Source: Marinarcus sediminis (GTDB taxonomy: Bacteria; Campylobacterota; Campylobacteria; Campylobacterales; Arcobacteraceae). Taken from it: a stretch of DNA of 64,000 bases. Within the stretch, counting starts at the first letter, position 1, and each line of letters begins with the position of its first letter. The stretch is from contig NZ_CP182357.1 in assembly GCF_048571275.1 (NCBI RefSeq), forward strand, positions 682,001 to 746,000, read 5' to 3'. The translations under genes were made by a program, and so were the position numbers. Shown here one piece after another: positions 1 through 8,524 of the stretch. Under the pieces are notes generated by a model that saw only the letters and a program-made list of their open reading frames with translations, had not been told where the DNA came from and made no database searches.

Positions 1-307
1 TAAAACCCAAAGCATTAAGTGCCACGAAAATAATCATTTGTGTGGGAGATATTCTGCCATCAACATTGGGTCGGTTGATTGTTCTGGGATTTAAAGCATC
101 GATGTCTCTGTCAAGATATCGGTTAAAACCCATGGCAAAGTTTCTTGCGGTTAAAGCTGCCAATAATCCAAGAAATAAGAGCCGAAAACCAAACCAGCCT
201 TGTGCGGCAACAATCATTGCAATAAAGATAAAAGGCAATGAGAATATAGAGTGTTTGAACATGACAAGTTCATTAAAATCATTGAGGAGTTGTTTTATTT
301 TTTTCAT
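1..307 (-). CDS. UbiA-family prenyltransferase (MqnP-like), N-terminal part
   Basis: This reading frame begins at an ATG at 307 and runs off the left edge of the window, so only about 102 residues are visible. It contains the prenyl-diphosphate/Mg-binding motif NRYLDRDIDALNPRT (the NxxxDxxxD signature of UbiA enzymes) after a hydrophobic segment, as in 4-hydroxybenzoate polyprenyltransferases. In Campylobacterota, which make menaquinone by the futalosine route, the UbiA homologue is usually the MqnP type, which would prenylate the menaquinone head group in the inner membrane. The family is clear; the substrate is inferred from the likely organism. It is divergent from miaA, sharing a 75-base upstream region. 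Confidence 0.85.
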   Translation of the reverse strand, partial: MKKIKQLLNDFNELVMFKHSIFSLPFIFIAMIVAAQGWFGFRLLFLGLLAALTARNFAMGFNRYLDRDIDALNPRTINRPNVDGRISPTQMIIFVALNALGF

Positions 308-382
308 GCTGAAATTGTATCAAAAAAATTATACAGCTTTTCTTTTATACGATTTATATTTTTCTTTGGTTAAAATCTACTC

Positions 383-1255
383 ATGAAACAAATCGCTATC
401 ATAGGCCCAACCGCCTCTGGAAAAACATCTCTTGCCATTGATATTGCACATAAAACTGACTCGGTTATTCTTTCATTAGATTCATTGTCTGTTTACAAGC
501 ACATTGATATTGCCTCTGCAAAACCAACGCTTAAAGAGCGTGATGGCATTATACATTTTGGAATTGATGAAGTCTATCCCAATGAAACTTTTGATGTGTT
601 GGAGTTTATTGCCTGTTATGAAAAAACCAAAAACTACGCTCAAAAACACAATAAAAATATCATTATCGTGGGTGGTACTGGATTTTATTTAAAAACACTC
701 ATTGAGGGATTGTCTTTAGGCATCAGCACACAAGAGCCTTTAGATGTTGGCGTTGAAGAGGCATACGCACTTTTAAATGCAATTGATCCTGTTTATATGC
801 AAAAAATAGAACAAAACGATAAATATCGAATTGAAAAAGCTTACAATATTTACAAACAATCAAAACTTTCTCCCAGCGAATATTTTTTACAAAACCCTAA
901 AAAACCCATCATTGAAAACCTCCCTATTTTTGAAATCATTTGGGATACACAAGCGTTACGTGATAGAATCTCGTTAAGAACCAAACAGATGATTCAAGAC
1001 GGTGTCATTGATGAAGTCATTTTTTTAGAAAAAACCTACACACGAAAACCCAACTGCATGAGCTCAATTGGAATTGTTGAAACCCTTGAATTTTTAGATG
1101 GCAAAATCACCAAAGAACAACTTGAAGAAAAAATTGCCACCAACACCGCCCAACTGGCGAAACGACAAAGAACTTTCAACAAAGGACAGTTTGGAAATCG
1201 CCAAATCAAAAACATTTTATCTGGCTTAAATTCAGACATTCTTAAGCTTTTTTAG
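383..1255 (+). CDS. miaA: tRNA dimethylallyltransferase
   Basis: MiaA transfers a dimethylallyl group to N6 of A37 in tRNAs that read UNN codons. The protein has 290 residues, close to the usual length of about 300. It opens with the P-loop GPTASGKT at residues 8-15 and continues with the family's D-S-L-S-V-Y substrate segment, a GGTGFYLKTL motif near residue 96, and a basic C-terminal tRNA-binding part (AKRQRTFNKGQF). Its stop codon overlaps a strong -10 element for rpmE. Confidence 0.95.
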   Translation: MKQIAIIGPTASGKTSLAIDIAHKTDSVILSLDSLSVYKHIDIASAKPTLKERDGIIHFGIDEVYPNETFDVLEFIACYEKTKNYAQKHNKNIIIVGGTGFYLKTLIEGLSLGISTQEPLDVGVEEAYALLNAIDPVYMQKIEQNDKYRIEKAYNIYKQSKLSPSEYFLQNPKKPIIENLPIFEIIWDTQALRDRISLRTKQMIQDGVIDEVIFLEKTYTRKPNCMSSIGIVETLEFLDGKITKEQLEEKIATNTAQLAKRQRTFNKGQFGNRQIKNILSGLNSDILKLF

Positions 1256-1262
1256 CTATAAT
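1252..1262 (+). promoter_or_regulatory. Promoter -10 element for rpmE
   Basis: The sequence TTAGCTATAAT ends in a perfect TATAAT at 1257-1262. It lies about 90 bases before the rpmE start and overlaps the miaA stop codon. The preceding T-rich stretch fits sigma-70 promoters of this phylum, which often lack a recognisable -35 box. Confidence 0.6.
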
Positions 1263-1351
1263 CTGCTTCCAATTTTTTAAAAAGAGTTTAATAAAGGGCA
1301 ACACAGAGACTTGACCTTTTGTTAGACATTAATACATTCAAGGATACGACC

Positions 1352-1552
1352 GTGAGAAAAGAGATTCACCCAGACTATAAAACTTGTACAGTTACTTGTG
1401 CTTGTGGAAATTCATTTGAGACTAAATCAAATGTAGAATCAATGAAAATTGATATTTGTTCAGCTTGTCACCCATTTTTTACTGGAGAGCAAAAAATTGT
1501 TGATGCTGCCGGAAGAGTAGAAAAATTCAAAGCTAAATACGCACAAAAATAA
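1352..1552 (+). CDS. rpmE: 50S ribosomal protein L31, zinc-binding type
   Basis: L31 sits on the large ribosomal subunit near the bridge to the small subunit. I chose the GTG at 1352, which gives a 66-residue protein starting V(M)RKEIHPDY as in the family. An in-frame TTG at 1319 would add 11 residues unlike other L31 proteins. An AAGGAT sequence sits about 8 bases before the GTG. The paired cysteines in CACG and CSAC mark the zinc-containing form. The gene order rpmE-rsmI-rlmB is one I recall from other Campylobacterota. Confidence 0.93.
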   Translation: MRKEIHPDYKTCTVTCACGNSFETKSNVESMKIDICSACHPFFTGEQKIVDAAGRVEKFKAKYAQK

Positions 1553-1568
1553 GCTCAGCTTAAATAAA

Positions 1569-2396
1569 GTGCTTACTCTCGTTCCCACTCCTATTGGCAA
1601 TCTTGATGATATTTCATCAAGAGTTTTACAAGCCCTTAGAAGTGCGGAACTTTTTTTATGCGAGGATACTCGTGTTACAAAAAAACTCCTCTCTCTCTTG
1701 AGCGAAAAATATAATACCAGCTTTCCTTGCAGTTCATTTCAGTCATTTCATCATCACAATGATCAAAAATTACTGGCTACTTTTGACGTAACCACTTTCA
1801 AAGAGAAAAATATTGTCTATGTAAGCGATGCTGGTATGCCGTGCATCAGTGACCCAGGTGCCACATTGGTCGATTTTTGTATCCAACATGGCATTAACTA
1901 TGATGTCCTTCCTGGTCCCAATGCTGTTTTAACAGCTTATGCCATGAGTGGTTTTAATTACACCACGTTTACCTTTTTTGGATTTTTACCTCATAAGGGA
2001 AAAGAGCGTGCCATTGAATTGGCAAAAGTACTTAACAGTGAAATCATTCCTATTTTGTACGAATCACCTCACCGACTTTTAAAACTCTTAGAAGAGTTAA
2101 ACCATTGTGATGAAAACAGAGTTGTGTTTTTAGCCAAAGAGCTGACAAAAAAGTATCAGACCACGTTTAAGGCAACAGCCAAAGAACTGTATGAACACTT
2201 TAAAAAAGAGAATATCAAAGGCGAATGGGTAGTTGTTATTGAACCCATTAAAGCTGCTGTGGGAGAGAACATCACCTTAACCGATATTCAAGAACTCGAT
2301 TTACCCCCAAAACAAAAAGCAAAACTGCTGTCAAAAATGACAGGACGTGCCGTAAAAGAGATTTATCAAGAACTTTTAGATACAATCCATTCATGA
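1569..2396 (+). CDS. rsmI: 16S rRNA (cytidine1402-2'-O)-methyltransferase
   Basis: RsmI methylates the ribose of C1402 in the decoding centre of 16S rRNA using S-adenosylmethionine. The 275-residue protein starts at GTG and has the tetrapyrrole-methylase fold motifs LVPTPIGNLDDIS at the N-terminus, CEDTRVTKKLL, the glycine-rich VSDAGMPCISDPG, and LPGPNAV. There is no strong ribosome-binding site in the short gap after rpmE, so coupling to rpmE is possible. Its stop overlaps the rlmB start by four bases. Confidence 0.95.
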   Translation: MLTLVPTPIGNLDDISSRVLQALRSAELFLCEDTRVTKKLLSLLSEKYNTSFPCSSFQSFHHHNDQKLLATFDVTTFKEKNIVYVSDAGMPCISDPGATLVDFCIQHGINYDVLPGPNAVLTAYAMSGFNYTTFTFFGFLPHKGKERAIELAKVLNSEIIPILYESPHRLLKLLEELNHCDENRVVFLAKELTKKYQTTFKATAKELYEHFKKENIKGEWVVVIEPIKAAVGENITLTDIQELDLPPKQKAKLLSKMTGRAVKEIYQELLDTIHS

Positions 2397-3082
2397 TAAT
2401 ATATGGAAAACAAGTAGTATTATATATACTCGAAAATCACCCTAACCTCGTTGAAGAGGTACTTTTTTCAAAAGAGATAGACAAAAAACTCTTCTCTAAG
2501 TTTTTAAAGTTAGGCAAAAAAATAATTAAGCTTGACAATATGAAAGCGCAATCTTTAGCACATGGAGGGAACCATCAAGGTTTTTTCTTGCGACTCAAAG
2601 AGTTTGAATATAACACCATTGATGAACTTAAAAAACTCAATTTTGTTGTAGTTTTAGATGGCTTAACCGATGTTGGGAATATTGGAGCGATTACACGTTC
2701 TGCTTACTCTTTAGGAATTGATGGTGTAATTGCATCTGGTGTTAAAACACTGAACAACACCGGTGTCATTAGAACAAGTTCTGGCGCAATGCTTGATCTG
2801 CCTTTTGCTTTATATCCAAGCTCTATTGATTTGGCCAATGAGTTAAAACAGTGCGGCTTTACACTCATTGGTGCAACCATGGACGGTACCGATTTGAAAA
2901 AATATGGCACTATCACAAAAAATGATAAAGTGGCTCTGTTTTTAGGAAGCGAAGGAGAAGGATTAAGTGGAAAAATAAGAAAAAAACTTGACCTCAAAGT
3001 CTCTATTGGTATGTCCAATGAGTTTGATTCTTTAAACGTTTCTGTTGCTGCTGGTATTTTGATGTACAATCTAAAAGGGTAA
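2393..3082 (+). CDS. rlmB: 23S rRNA 2'-O-methyltransferase, SpoU/TrmH family (RlmB)
   Basis: The 229-residue protein has an N-terminal substrate-binding domain and the knotted SpoU catalytic domain. The three SPOUT motifs are visible: DGLTDVGNIGAITRSAY, LFLGSEGEGLS and SLNVSVAAGILMY. RlmB methylates the ribose of G2251 in the 23S rRNA P-loop. The ATG overlaps the rsmI stop (ATGA), so the two rRNA methylases are probably translationally coupled. A different target RNA within the SpoU family cannot be excluded from sequence alone. Confidence 0.87.
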   Translation: MIIYGKQVVLYILENHPNLVEEVLFSKEIDKKLFSKFLKLGKKIIKLDNMKAQSLAHGGNHQGFFLRLKEFEYNTIDELKKLNFVVVLDGLTDVGNIGAITRSAYSLGIDGVIASGVKTLNNTGVIRTSSGAMLDLPFALYPSSIDLANELKQCGFTLIGATMDGTDLKKYGTITKNDKVALFLGSEGEGLSGKIRKKLDLKVSIGMSNEFDSLNVSVAAGILMYNLKG

Positions 3083-3089
3083 CTCTGCC

Positions 3090-3911
3090 ATGTTTAAACT
3101 ATTTTTTGCCATTTTAATTTTAACTGTTTCATTAAACGCGACTGTTTTACAAGATAAAATTGAAAATTTAATGGGCAGCAGTGCCTATAAATTTCACAAA
3201 AATCTTTTGAATATTATTTTTAAAGATGAGAGTAAATTTTTACTTGCAAATAATAATTTAAACTATTTACAAATTTTAAAAGAGCTCAAGCAAAATGGAT
3301 TGCTGATTTTAAAACTGCAAGACCCAAAAGAGATTATTGTAGAGTTTCAAACCAATAAAGACCCCATTAAAGCACTCAAAATATTAAACGATACCCTAAA
3401 ATCAATTGGATATTACTACTATTTTACCAACAGTGTTAATTATGATGGTGAAGGCAATTTAAATTGGCAAATCAGACTTAAAACAGAGTTTATCATTGAC
3501 CCTTTTGTATTAACCAATGAGCTTTTAAAAAAAGAATGCAAAATTCTTGACATAAATAGAGAAAAAAATGACAAATGGGTATACAAAATTGATACAAATT
3601 TTGCTAATATTACGGAATCAATTTTTATAGATACAAATGAGATAGTAAAACTTCAAAAACCATTAAAACCTTATTTCATTCGAATAAACGATGCAAAAGT
3701 TTTAAAAATCATGAGTACAGTCTTAAACCACTGGTATCCATATGTTGTTTTTTATGATGAACACTTAGATGTATTAAAAATTATAAAAAAAGATGCCGTA
3801 TTTAAAAGGGTGTCAATAACTATCCCTGAAAAAACAAAATATATTAAAATCACAGACCTATACACTCTGGTCAATATTAAACGTGGACTGAGTGTCATAA
3901 TCAAGGAGTAA
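3090..3911 (+). CDS. Conserved periplasmic protein of unknown function
   Basis: I do not recognise a functional domain in this 273-residue protein. A hydrophobic N-terminus with an SLNA cleavage site near residue 17 looks like a signal peptide, so the protein is probably periplasmic. The remainder is rich in Lys, Ile, Asn and Tyr and has no cysteine-rich or catalytic motif I can name. It lies seven bases after rlmB and four bases before the aminotransferase gene. As I recall, Campylobacter jejuni has a periplasmic hypothetical protein in the same place. Confidence 0.8.
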   Translation: MFKLFFAILILTVSLNATVLQDKIENLMGSSAYKFHKNLLNIIFKDESKFLLANNNLNYLQILKELKQNGLLILKLQDPKEIIVEFQTNKDPIKALKILNDTLKSIGYYYYFTNSVNYDGEGNLNWQIRLKTEFIIDPFVLTNELLKKECKILDINREKNDKWVYKIDTNFANITESIFIDTNEIVKLQKPLKPYFIRINDAKVLKIMSTVLNHWYPYVVFYDEHLDVLKIIKKDAVFKRVSITIPEKTKYIKITDLYTLVNIKRGLSVIIKE

Positions 3912-3914
3912 AAC

Positions 3915-5123
3915 GTGTTTCCAGAAATTGAGTTTGAACGAATGAAAAGACTTCCGAACTATGTGTTTGCAGAAGTCAATAATATCAAAATGGAAGCCAG
4001 ACGCGCCGGTGAGGATATTATTGATTTTTCTATGGGGAATCCAGATGGTCCAGCGCCACAACATATCACAGATAAGTTAATTGAAACAGCACAAAAGCCA
4101 AAAAATCATGGATACAGTGCAAGTGCAGGAATTTACAAATTACGATTGGCCATTTGTAATTGGTATAAAAGAAAATATGGGGTTGACTATTTAGATCCAA
4201 ACAAACACGCCGTTGCAACAATGGGTTCAAAAGAGGGTTACGTACACTTAGTTCAAGCCATTGTTAATGTAGGGGATGTTGCCATTGTTCCTGATCCAAC
4301 ATATCCAATTCACTCATACGCATTTATGCTAAGTGGTGCAGCCATTCATAATTTTGAGTTGAGTTTTGGTGATGATTTTAGAGTCGATGAAGATCTCTTT
4401 TTTGAGAGACTGAATAAAACACTCAAAGAATCCATTCCAAAAGTAAAATATGTATTGGTCAATTTTCCACATAACCCATCGTGTGCAACTGTTACACCTG
4501 AGTTTTACCAAAGATTGGTTAATTTAGCAAAAAAAGAGCGATTTTATATTATCTCTGATATTGCTTATGCAGATATTACATTTGATGGGTATACTACACC
4601 ATCAATTTTTCAAGCAGAAGGTGCACTTGATGTTGCGGTTGAATCATTTACATTAAGTAAATCATACAACATGGCCGGATGGCGAGTTGGATTTATTGTA
4701 GGAAATGAAAGACTTATTGGAGCACTAAAAAGAATCAAATCATGGCTTGATTATGGTATGTTTACCCCAATTCAAGTTGCAGCAACCATTGCATTAGATG
4801 GTCCACAAGAGTGCGTTGCAGAACATGTTGCCAAATACAAACACAGAAGAGATGTGATGGTTGAAGCATTCAAAGAAGCTGGCTGGGAGATGAATATTCC
4901 AAATGCCTCAATGTTTATTTGGGCAAAAATTCCTGAAAAAGCACGACATTTAGGAAGTATGGAGTTCTCAAAACAACTTCTGACGGAAGCAAAAGTAGCA
5001 GTCAGTCCAGGTATTGGATTTGGTAATTATGGTGATGAGTATGTAAGAATTGCTCTCATTGAAAATGAAAAAAGAATCAGACAAGCAGCGAAAAACATAA
5101 AGAAATATTTGAAAAGTTTATAG
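3915..5123 (+). CDS. PLP-dependent class I/II aminotransferase, AlaC / LL-DAP aminotransferase-like
   Basis: This 402-residue fold-type I aminotransferase carries the pyridoxal-phosphate lysine at about residue 249 in SFTLSKSYNMAGWRVGF, together with the NFPHNPSC and SDIAYADI motifs. The NMAGWR segment is typical of the AlaC/glutamate-pyruvate and LL-diaminopimelate aminotransferase group. The likely reaction is alanine synthesis or another glutamate-dependent transamination. It starts at a GTG with AAGGAG eight bases upstream. It precedes hom by eight bases, which fits an amino-acid biosynthesis role. The substrate is not decided by sequence. Confidence 0.88.
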   Translation: MFPEIEFERMKRLPNYVFAEVNNIKMEARRAGEDIIDFSMGNPDGPAPQHITDKLIETAQKPKNHGYSASAGIYKLRLAICNWYKRKYGVDYLDPNKHAVATMGSKEGYVHLVQAIVNVGDVAIVPDPTYPIHSYAFMLSGAAIHNFELSFGDDFRVDEDLFFERLNKTLKESIPKVKYVLVNFPHNPSCATVTPEFYQRLVNLAKKERFYIISDIAYADITFDGYTTPSIFQAEGALDVAVESFTLSKSYNMAGWRVGFIVGNERLIGALKRIKSWLDYGMFTPIQVAATIALDGPQECVAEHVAKYKHRRDVMVEAFKEAGWEMNIPNASMFIWAKIPEKARHLGSMEFSKQLLTEAKVAVSPGIGFGNYGDEYVRIALIENEKRIRQAAKNIKKYLKSL

Positions 5124-5131
5124 GAAAAAAG

Positions 5132-6394
5132 ATGTTAAAAATTGCAATTATTGGTGTGGGTACAGTAGGCACAAGCGTGATACAAATTTTACAAGACAAT
5201 AAAGAAATTATTGCCGCTAGAGCAGGATGTGAAATTGTACCAACCATTGGAGTAGTGAGCAATTTAAGTAAAAAAAGAGATGTCAATATTGAACTTACAG
5301 ACAATGTTGACGATGTATTAAATGATGATTCTATTGATATGATAGTTGAACTCATGGGTGGCATTGAAAAACCTTATGAAGTGGTTAAAAAAGCCTTAGC
5401 AAAAGGTATACCTGTAGTGACGGCAAATAAGGCATTATTGGCGTATCACCGATATGAACTTCAAGATTTAGCAGGAGACACTCCTTTTGAATATGAAGCA
5501 TCTGTTGCAGGAGGTATTCCTATAGTTAACGCGTTAAGAGAAGGACTAAGTGCCAATCACATTGAATCTATCAAGGGTATCATGAACGGTACATGCAACT
5601 ATATGCTCACTAAAATGATCAATGATGGTGTGGAGTATACTGAAATATTAAAAGAGGCACAAGAGTTAGGATATGCAGAAGCAGACCCAACATTTGATGT
5701 GGGTGGCTATGATGCAGCTCACAAACTTCTTATTCTGGCTTCAATTGCTTATGGAATTGATGCCAAACCTGAAGATATATTAATTGAAGGTATTCAAAAT
5801 ATTACCTCTGATGACATTGATTTTGCTAAAGAGTTTAACTATACCATTAAGCTTTTAACCATTGCAAAAAAAGTTGGTAATGAGATTCAACTTCGAGTTC
5901 ATCCTGTTTTTATCTCAAAAGATGAGATGATTGCCAAAGTAGATGGTGTGATGAATGGGGTCTCTGTGATTGGTGATAAAGTCGGAGAAACCATGTATTA
6001 TGGACCAGGTGCAGGGGGGAATGCAACAGCAAGTGCCGTTATTGCCAATATCATTGACATTGCAAGAAAAGGAAAAGGTTCTCCTATGCTTGGTTTTGAA
6101 AAATCTTTAAAACAAGATTTAAAACTTGCAAGCCCTGATTCTATTGAGACAAACTACTACATACGACTTCAAATTGAAGATAAACCAGGCGTTTTAGCAA
6201 AAATTGCAGCAGTTTTAGGAGATCAACATATCTCTATAGAAAAAATGTTACAAAAACCTGCAAAAAATAACAGTGCACTTTTACTCTTAGCTACCCATAT
6301 CTCTAAAGAAAAAGATATCAAAGCCGCACTTTTAGCTTTGGAAAACAGTTCTTACGTCAATGCAAAACCTGCAATGATCAGAATCGAGGCGTAA
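5132..6394 (+). CDS. hom: Homoserine dehydrogenase
   Basis: The enzyme reduces aspartate semialdehyde to homoserine, the branch point to threonine and methionine. In 420 residues it has the NAD(P)-binding GVGTVGTSV at residues 7-15, a catalytic domain with NGTCNYMLT and the family segment YAEADPTFDVGGYDA, and a C-terminal ACT domain (from about residue 340, DKPGVLAKIAAVL). The ACT domain suggests feedback control by an amino acid, usually threonine. The ATG follows the aminotransferase stop by eight bases. Confidence 0.96.
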   Translation: MLKIAIIGVGTVGTSVIQILQDNKEIIAARAGCEIVPTIGVVSNLSKKRDVNIELTDNVDDVLNDDSIDMIVELMGGIEKPYEVVKKALAKGIPVVTANKALLAYHRYELQDLAGDTPFEYEASVAGGIPIVNALREGLSANHIESIKGIMNGTCNYMLTKMINDGVEYTEILKEAQELGYAEADPTFDVGGYDAAHKLLILASIAYGIDAKPEDILIEGIQNITSDDIDFAKEFNYTIKLLTIAKKVGNEIQLRVHPVFISKDEMIAKVDGVMNGVSVIGDKVGETMYYGPGAGGNATASAVIANIIDIARKGKGSPMLGFEKSLKQDLKLASPDSIETNYYIRLQIEDKPGVLAKIAAVLGDQHISIEKMLQKPAKNNSALLLLATHISKEKDIKAALLALENSSYVNAKPAMIRIEA

Positions 6395-6413
6395 TAACCT
6401 CTTTTCTGTTTTT

Positions 6414-6424
6414 TATGCTAGAAT
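6414..6424 (+). promoter_or_regulatory. Promoter extended -10 for the MATE gene
   Basis: TATGCTAGAAT lies 31 bases before the TTG start of the MATE gene, behind a T-rich run. The same 11-mer occurs at 57361 before the SurA-like gene, which supports its reading as an extended -10 box. Confidence 0.55.
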
Positions 6425-6454
6425 TACTCAAAATAACCCATTATTGGACTTTAA

Positions 6455-7807
6455 TTGAGACAAAACCAACAACTTCTTACCGAAGATATACCATCTCTTA
6501 TTAAAAAATTAGCACTTCCTGCAAGTACGGGAATGTTTTTTAATACCATGTACAACGTCATTGATACTTTTTATGCGGGATTGATTTCTACGCAAGCCAT
6601 TGCTGCTTTGTCTTTGAGTTTTATGCTTTTTTTTCTTATCATTGGAATGGGGTATGGATTCTCTTCAGCGATTACTTCCCTCATTGGCAATGCCTTTGGT
6701 AGAAAAAGAGATCATTTAGCAACACTCTATGCACACAAGGGGATTGTTTTTGTTCCTATTGTTGGTATTGTTATCGCTGCTGTGGGCTTTTTATTGGCTC
6801 CATTTATTTTTACGCTCATGGGTGCGACAGGGGAGTATCTTCAAGATGCTTTGGATTATATTTATACCATTCTTTTTGGTGTCATATTTTTTATGGCAAA
6901 CTTCTCATTAAATGCAATTTTGGTTGCAACTGGAAATACCAAAACGTACAGAAACACGCTTATATTTGGTTTCTTTGCCAACATTGCTTTAAATCCACTG
7001 TTTATTTATGGTTTTTTATTTATACCAGCAATGGGCATAAAAGGCATTGCCTTGGCAACTGTTTTCATTCAATTACTCAATATGTTATATTTACTTAAAA
7101 AAGTTTTAGACACCAAACTCATCCATTTTGAACGATTGGATTATTTTTTACCTCATAAAAAAATCTATACCAATATTTTTAATCAAGGCTTTCCTCCAAG
7201 TTTAAATATGTTAACCATGGCCATTGGCTCTATTTTGCTCATCTATTTTACTTCTCATTATGGGGTCAAAGCCGTTGCTGGTTTTGGGATTGGATTTAGA
7301 GTTGAACAACTGATGTTACTTCCAGCACTTGGACTAAGTACAGCTGTTTTATCGCTTGTTTCCAATAATTTTGGTGCAAAAAAATATGATCGAGTCAAGG
7401 AAATACTCTATACTGCTTTACGATACGGTTTTGCTATTTGTGCCTTTGGAATAGCTTTTTTATATATTTTTGGTGAATTTATTATTAAACAATTTGATAA
7501 CGATGTTGAAGTTGTACATTTTGGAATTGAATACCTCTTTGTTGAAGTTTGGATTTTCTTTGCTTTTTTAACGCTGTTTATCTGTGTCTCAACCCTTCAA
7601 GGCATTAAAAAACCAACCATGATATTTTATGTGGGATTGTACCGTCAAATTATTGCAAAAATCATTGTAGGCTACCTGATTGTCAAATACTTTCAACTCG
7701 ATATTTTTTGGCTTTGGATTGGTATTTTAGTCATGATCTATTCAGCTGCAATATTCATGTTTTTTTATACGCGTTATACCCTTAAAAAACTGCGTATCCA
7801 TATTTAA
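6455..7807 (+). CDS. MATE family efflux transporter
   Basis: A 450-residue polytopic membrane protein with about 12 predicted transmembrane segments and the MATE-type start (LALPASTGMFFNTMYNVIDTFYAG). The second half repeats the pattern (GFPPSLNMLTMAIGS), as expected for the two six-helix lobes. These transporters export cationic drugs or metabolites using Na+ or H+ gradients. I used the TTG at 6455. The gene has its own promoter and is followed by a two-component system 55 bases downstream, though no sequence evidence ties the two together. Confidence 0.92.
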   Translation: MRQNQQLLTEDIPSLIKKLALPASTGMFFNTMYNVIDTFYAGLISTQAIAALSLSFMLFFLIIGMGYGFSSAITSLIGNAFGRKRDHLATLYAHKGIVFVPIVGIVIAAVGFLLAPFIFTLMGATGEYLQDALDYIYTILFGVIFFMANFSLNAILVATGNTKTYRNTLIFGFFANIALNPLFIYGFLFIPAMGIKGIALATVFIQLLNMLYLLKKVLDTKLIHFERLDYFLPHKKIYTNIFNQGFPPSLNMLTMAIGSILLIYFTSHYGVKAVAGFGIGFRVEQLMLLPALGLSTAVLSLVSNNFGAKKYDRVKEILYTALRYGFAICAFGIAFLYIFGEFIIKQFDNDVEVVHFGIEYLFVEVWIFFAFLTLFICVSTLQGIKKPTMIFYVGLYRQIIAKIIVGYLIVKYFQLDIFWLWIGILVMIYSAAIFMFFYTRYTLKKLRIHI

Positions 7808-7810
7808 ATG

Positions 7811-7829
7811 TGTGTAGAGTTTGTGTAGA
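7811..7829 (+). promoter_or_regulatory. Direct repeat TGTGTAGA x2, likely response-regulator site
   Basis: TGTGTAGA occurs at 7811-7818 and 7822-7829, an 11-base period. OmpR-type regulators typically bind such tandem half-sites. A -10-like TATACT follows at about 7850-7855, just before the response regulator start at 7862. Autoregulation is inferred. Confidence 0.4.
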
Positions 7830-7861
7830 AATAAACTTTATTTATATGGTATACTTTTTTT

Positions 7862-8524
7862 ATGAAACTATTACTGCTGGAAGATGATTTTATCTTGAAT
7901 GAAATCATCGAAGAATTTCTTTTATCAAAAAACTATGAAGTTATCACTACATTTGATGGTATTGAAGCTCAAAATTTAGCTTTTGAACAAAGCTTTGACC
8001 TTTTTTTATTGGATGTGAATGTGCCATCGCTGAATGGTTTTGAATTTTTGCAAGAATTAAGAAGTAAAAACATAAAAACACCTGCCATTTTTATCACTTC
8101 ATTAAACAGCAGCGATGACTTAAAAACTGGGTTTGACAGTGGCTGTGATGATTATATTAAAAAACCCTTTGAACTGGAAGAGTTAAATTTACGTATCAAT
8201 AATATTAAAAGATTGTTCAACATTGAAGAGAACAGACTCTTTGAAATTGCACCTGATATTTTTTATAATCAAAGTAACGCAGAGCTTTCTTGCAATGGCA
8301 TTAAAACGATACTTCCTAAAAAAGAGTCTAAAATACTGGAGTATTTTTTAAGAAATGAGAATAAAATTGTCTCTTCTGAAGAGTTAAGTGTAAATGTGTG
8401 GAGTTATGAAGATTACCCAAGTAGTGCAACAATCAGAACGTACATCAAGAATTTGAGAAAACTTTTAAATGACGATTGTATTACCACTTTAAAAGGAGTC
8501 GGTTATCGATTTAACAAAAGATGA
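7862..8524 (+). CDS. OmpR-family response regulator
   Basis: The protein has 220 residues: a receiver domain with the acidic pair at residues 8-9, phosphoacceptor Asp51 in LLDVNVPSLNGF and the YIKKPF lysine, then a winged-helix DNA-binding domain from about residue 130 ending in GVGYRFNKR. It overlaps the following sensor kinase, so the two form one operon. It closely resembles the regulator at 31996-32652. The signal is unknown. Confidence 0.94.
   Translation: MKLLLLEDDFILNEIIEEFLLSKNYEVITTFDGIEAQNLAFEQSFDLFLLDVNVPSLNGFEFLQELRSKNIKTPAIFITSLNSSDDLKTGFDSGCDDYIKKPFELEELNLRINNIKRLFNIEENRLFEIAPDIFYNQSNAELSCNGIKTILPKKESKILEYFLRNENKIVSSEELSVNVWSYEDYPSSATIRTYIKNLRKLLNDDCITTLKGVGYRFNKR

Noticed and set aside
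42..386. Plus-strand 114-codon frame at the left end
   Set aside because: The minus strand encodes a recognisable UbiA motif (NRYLDRDIDALNPRT) across most of this stretch.
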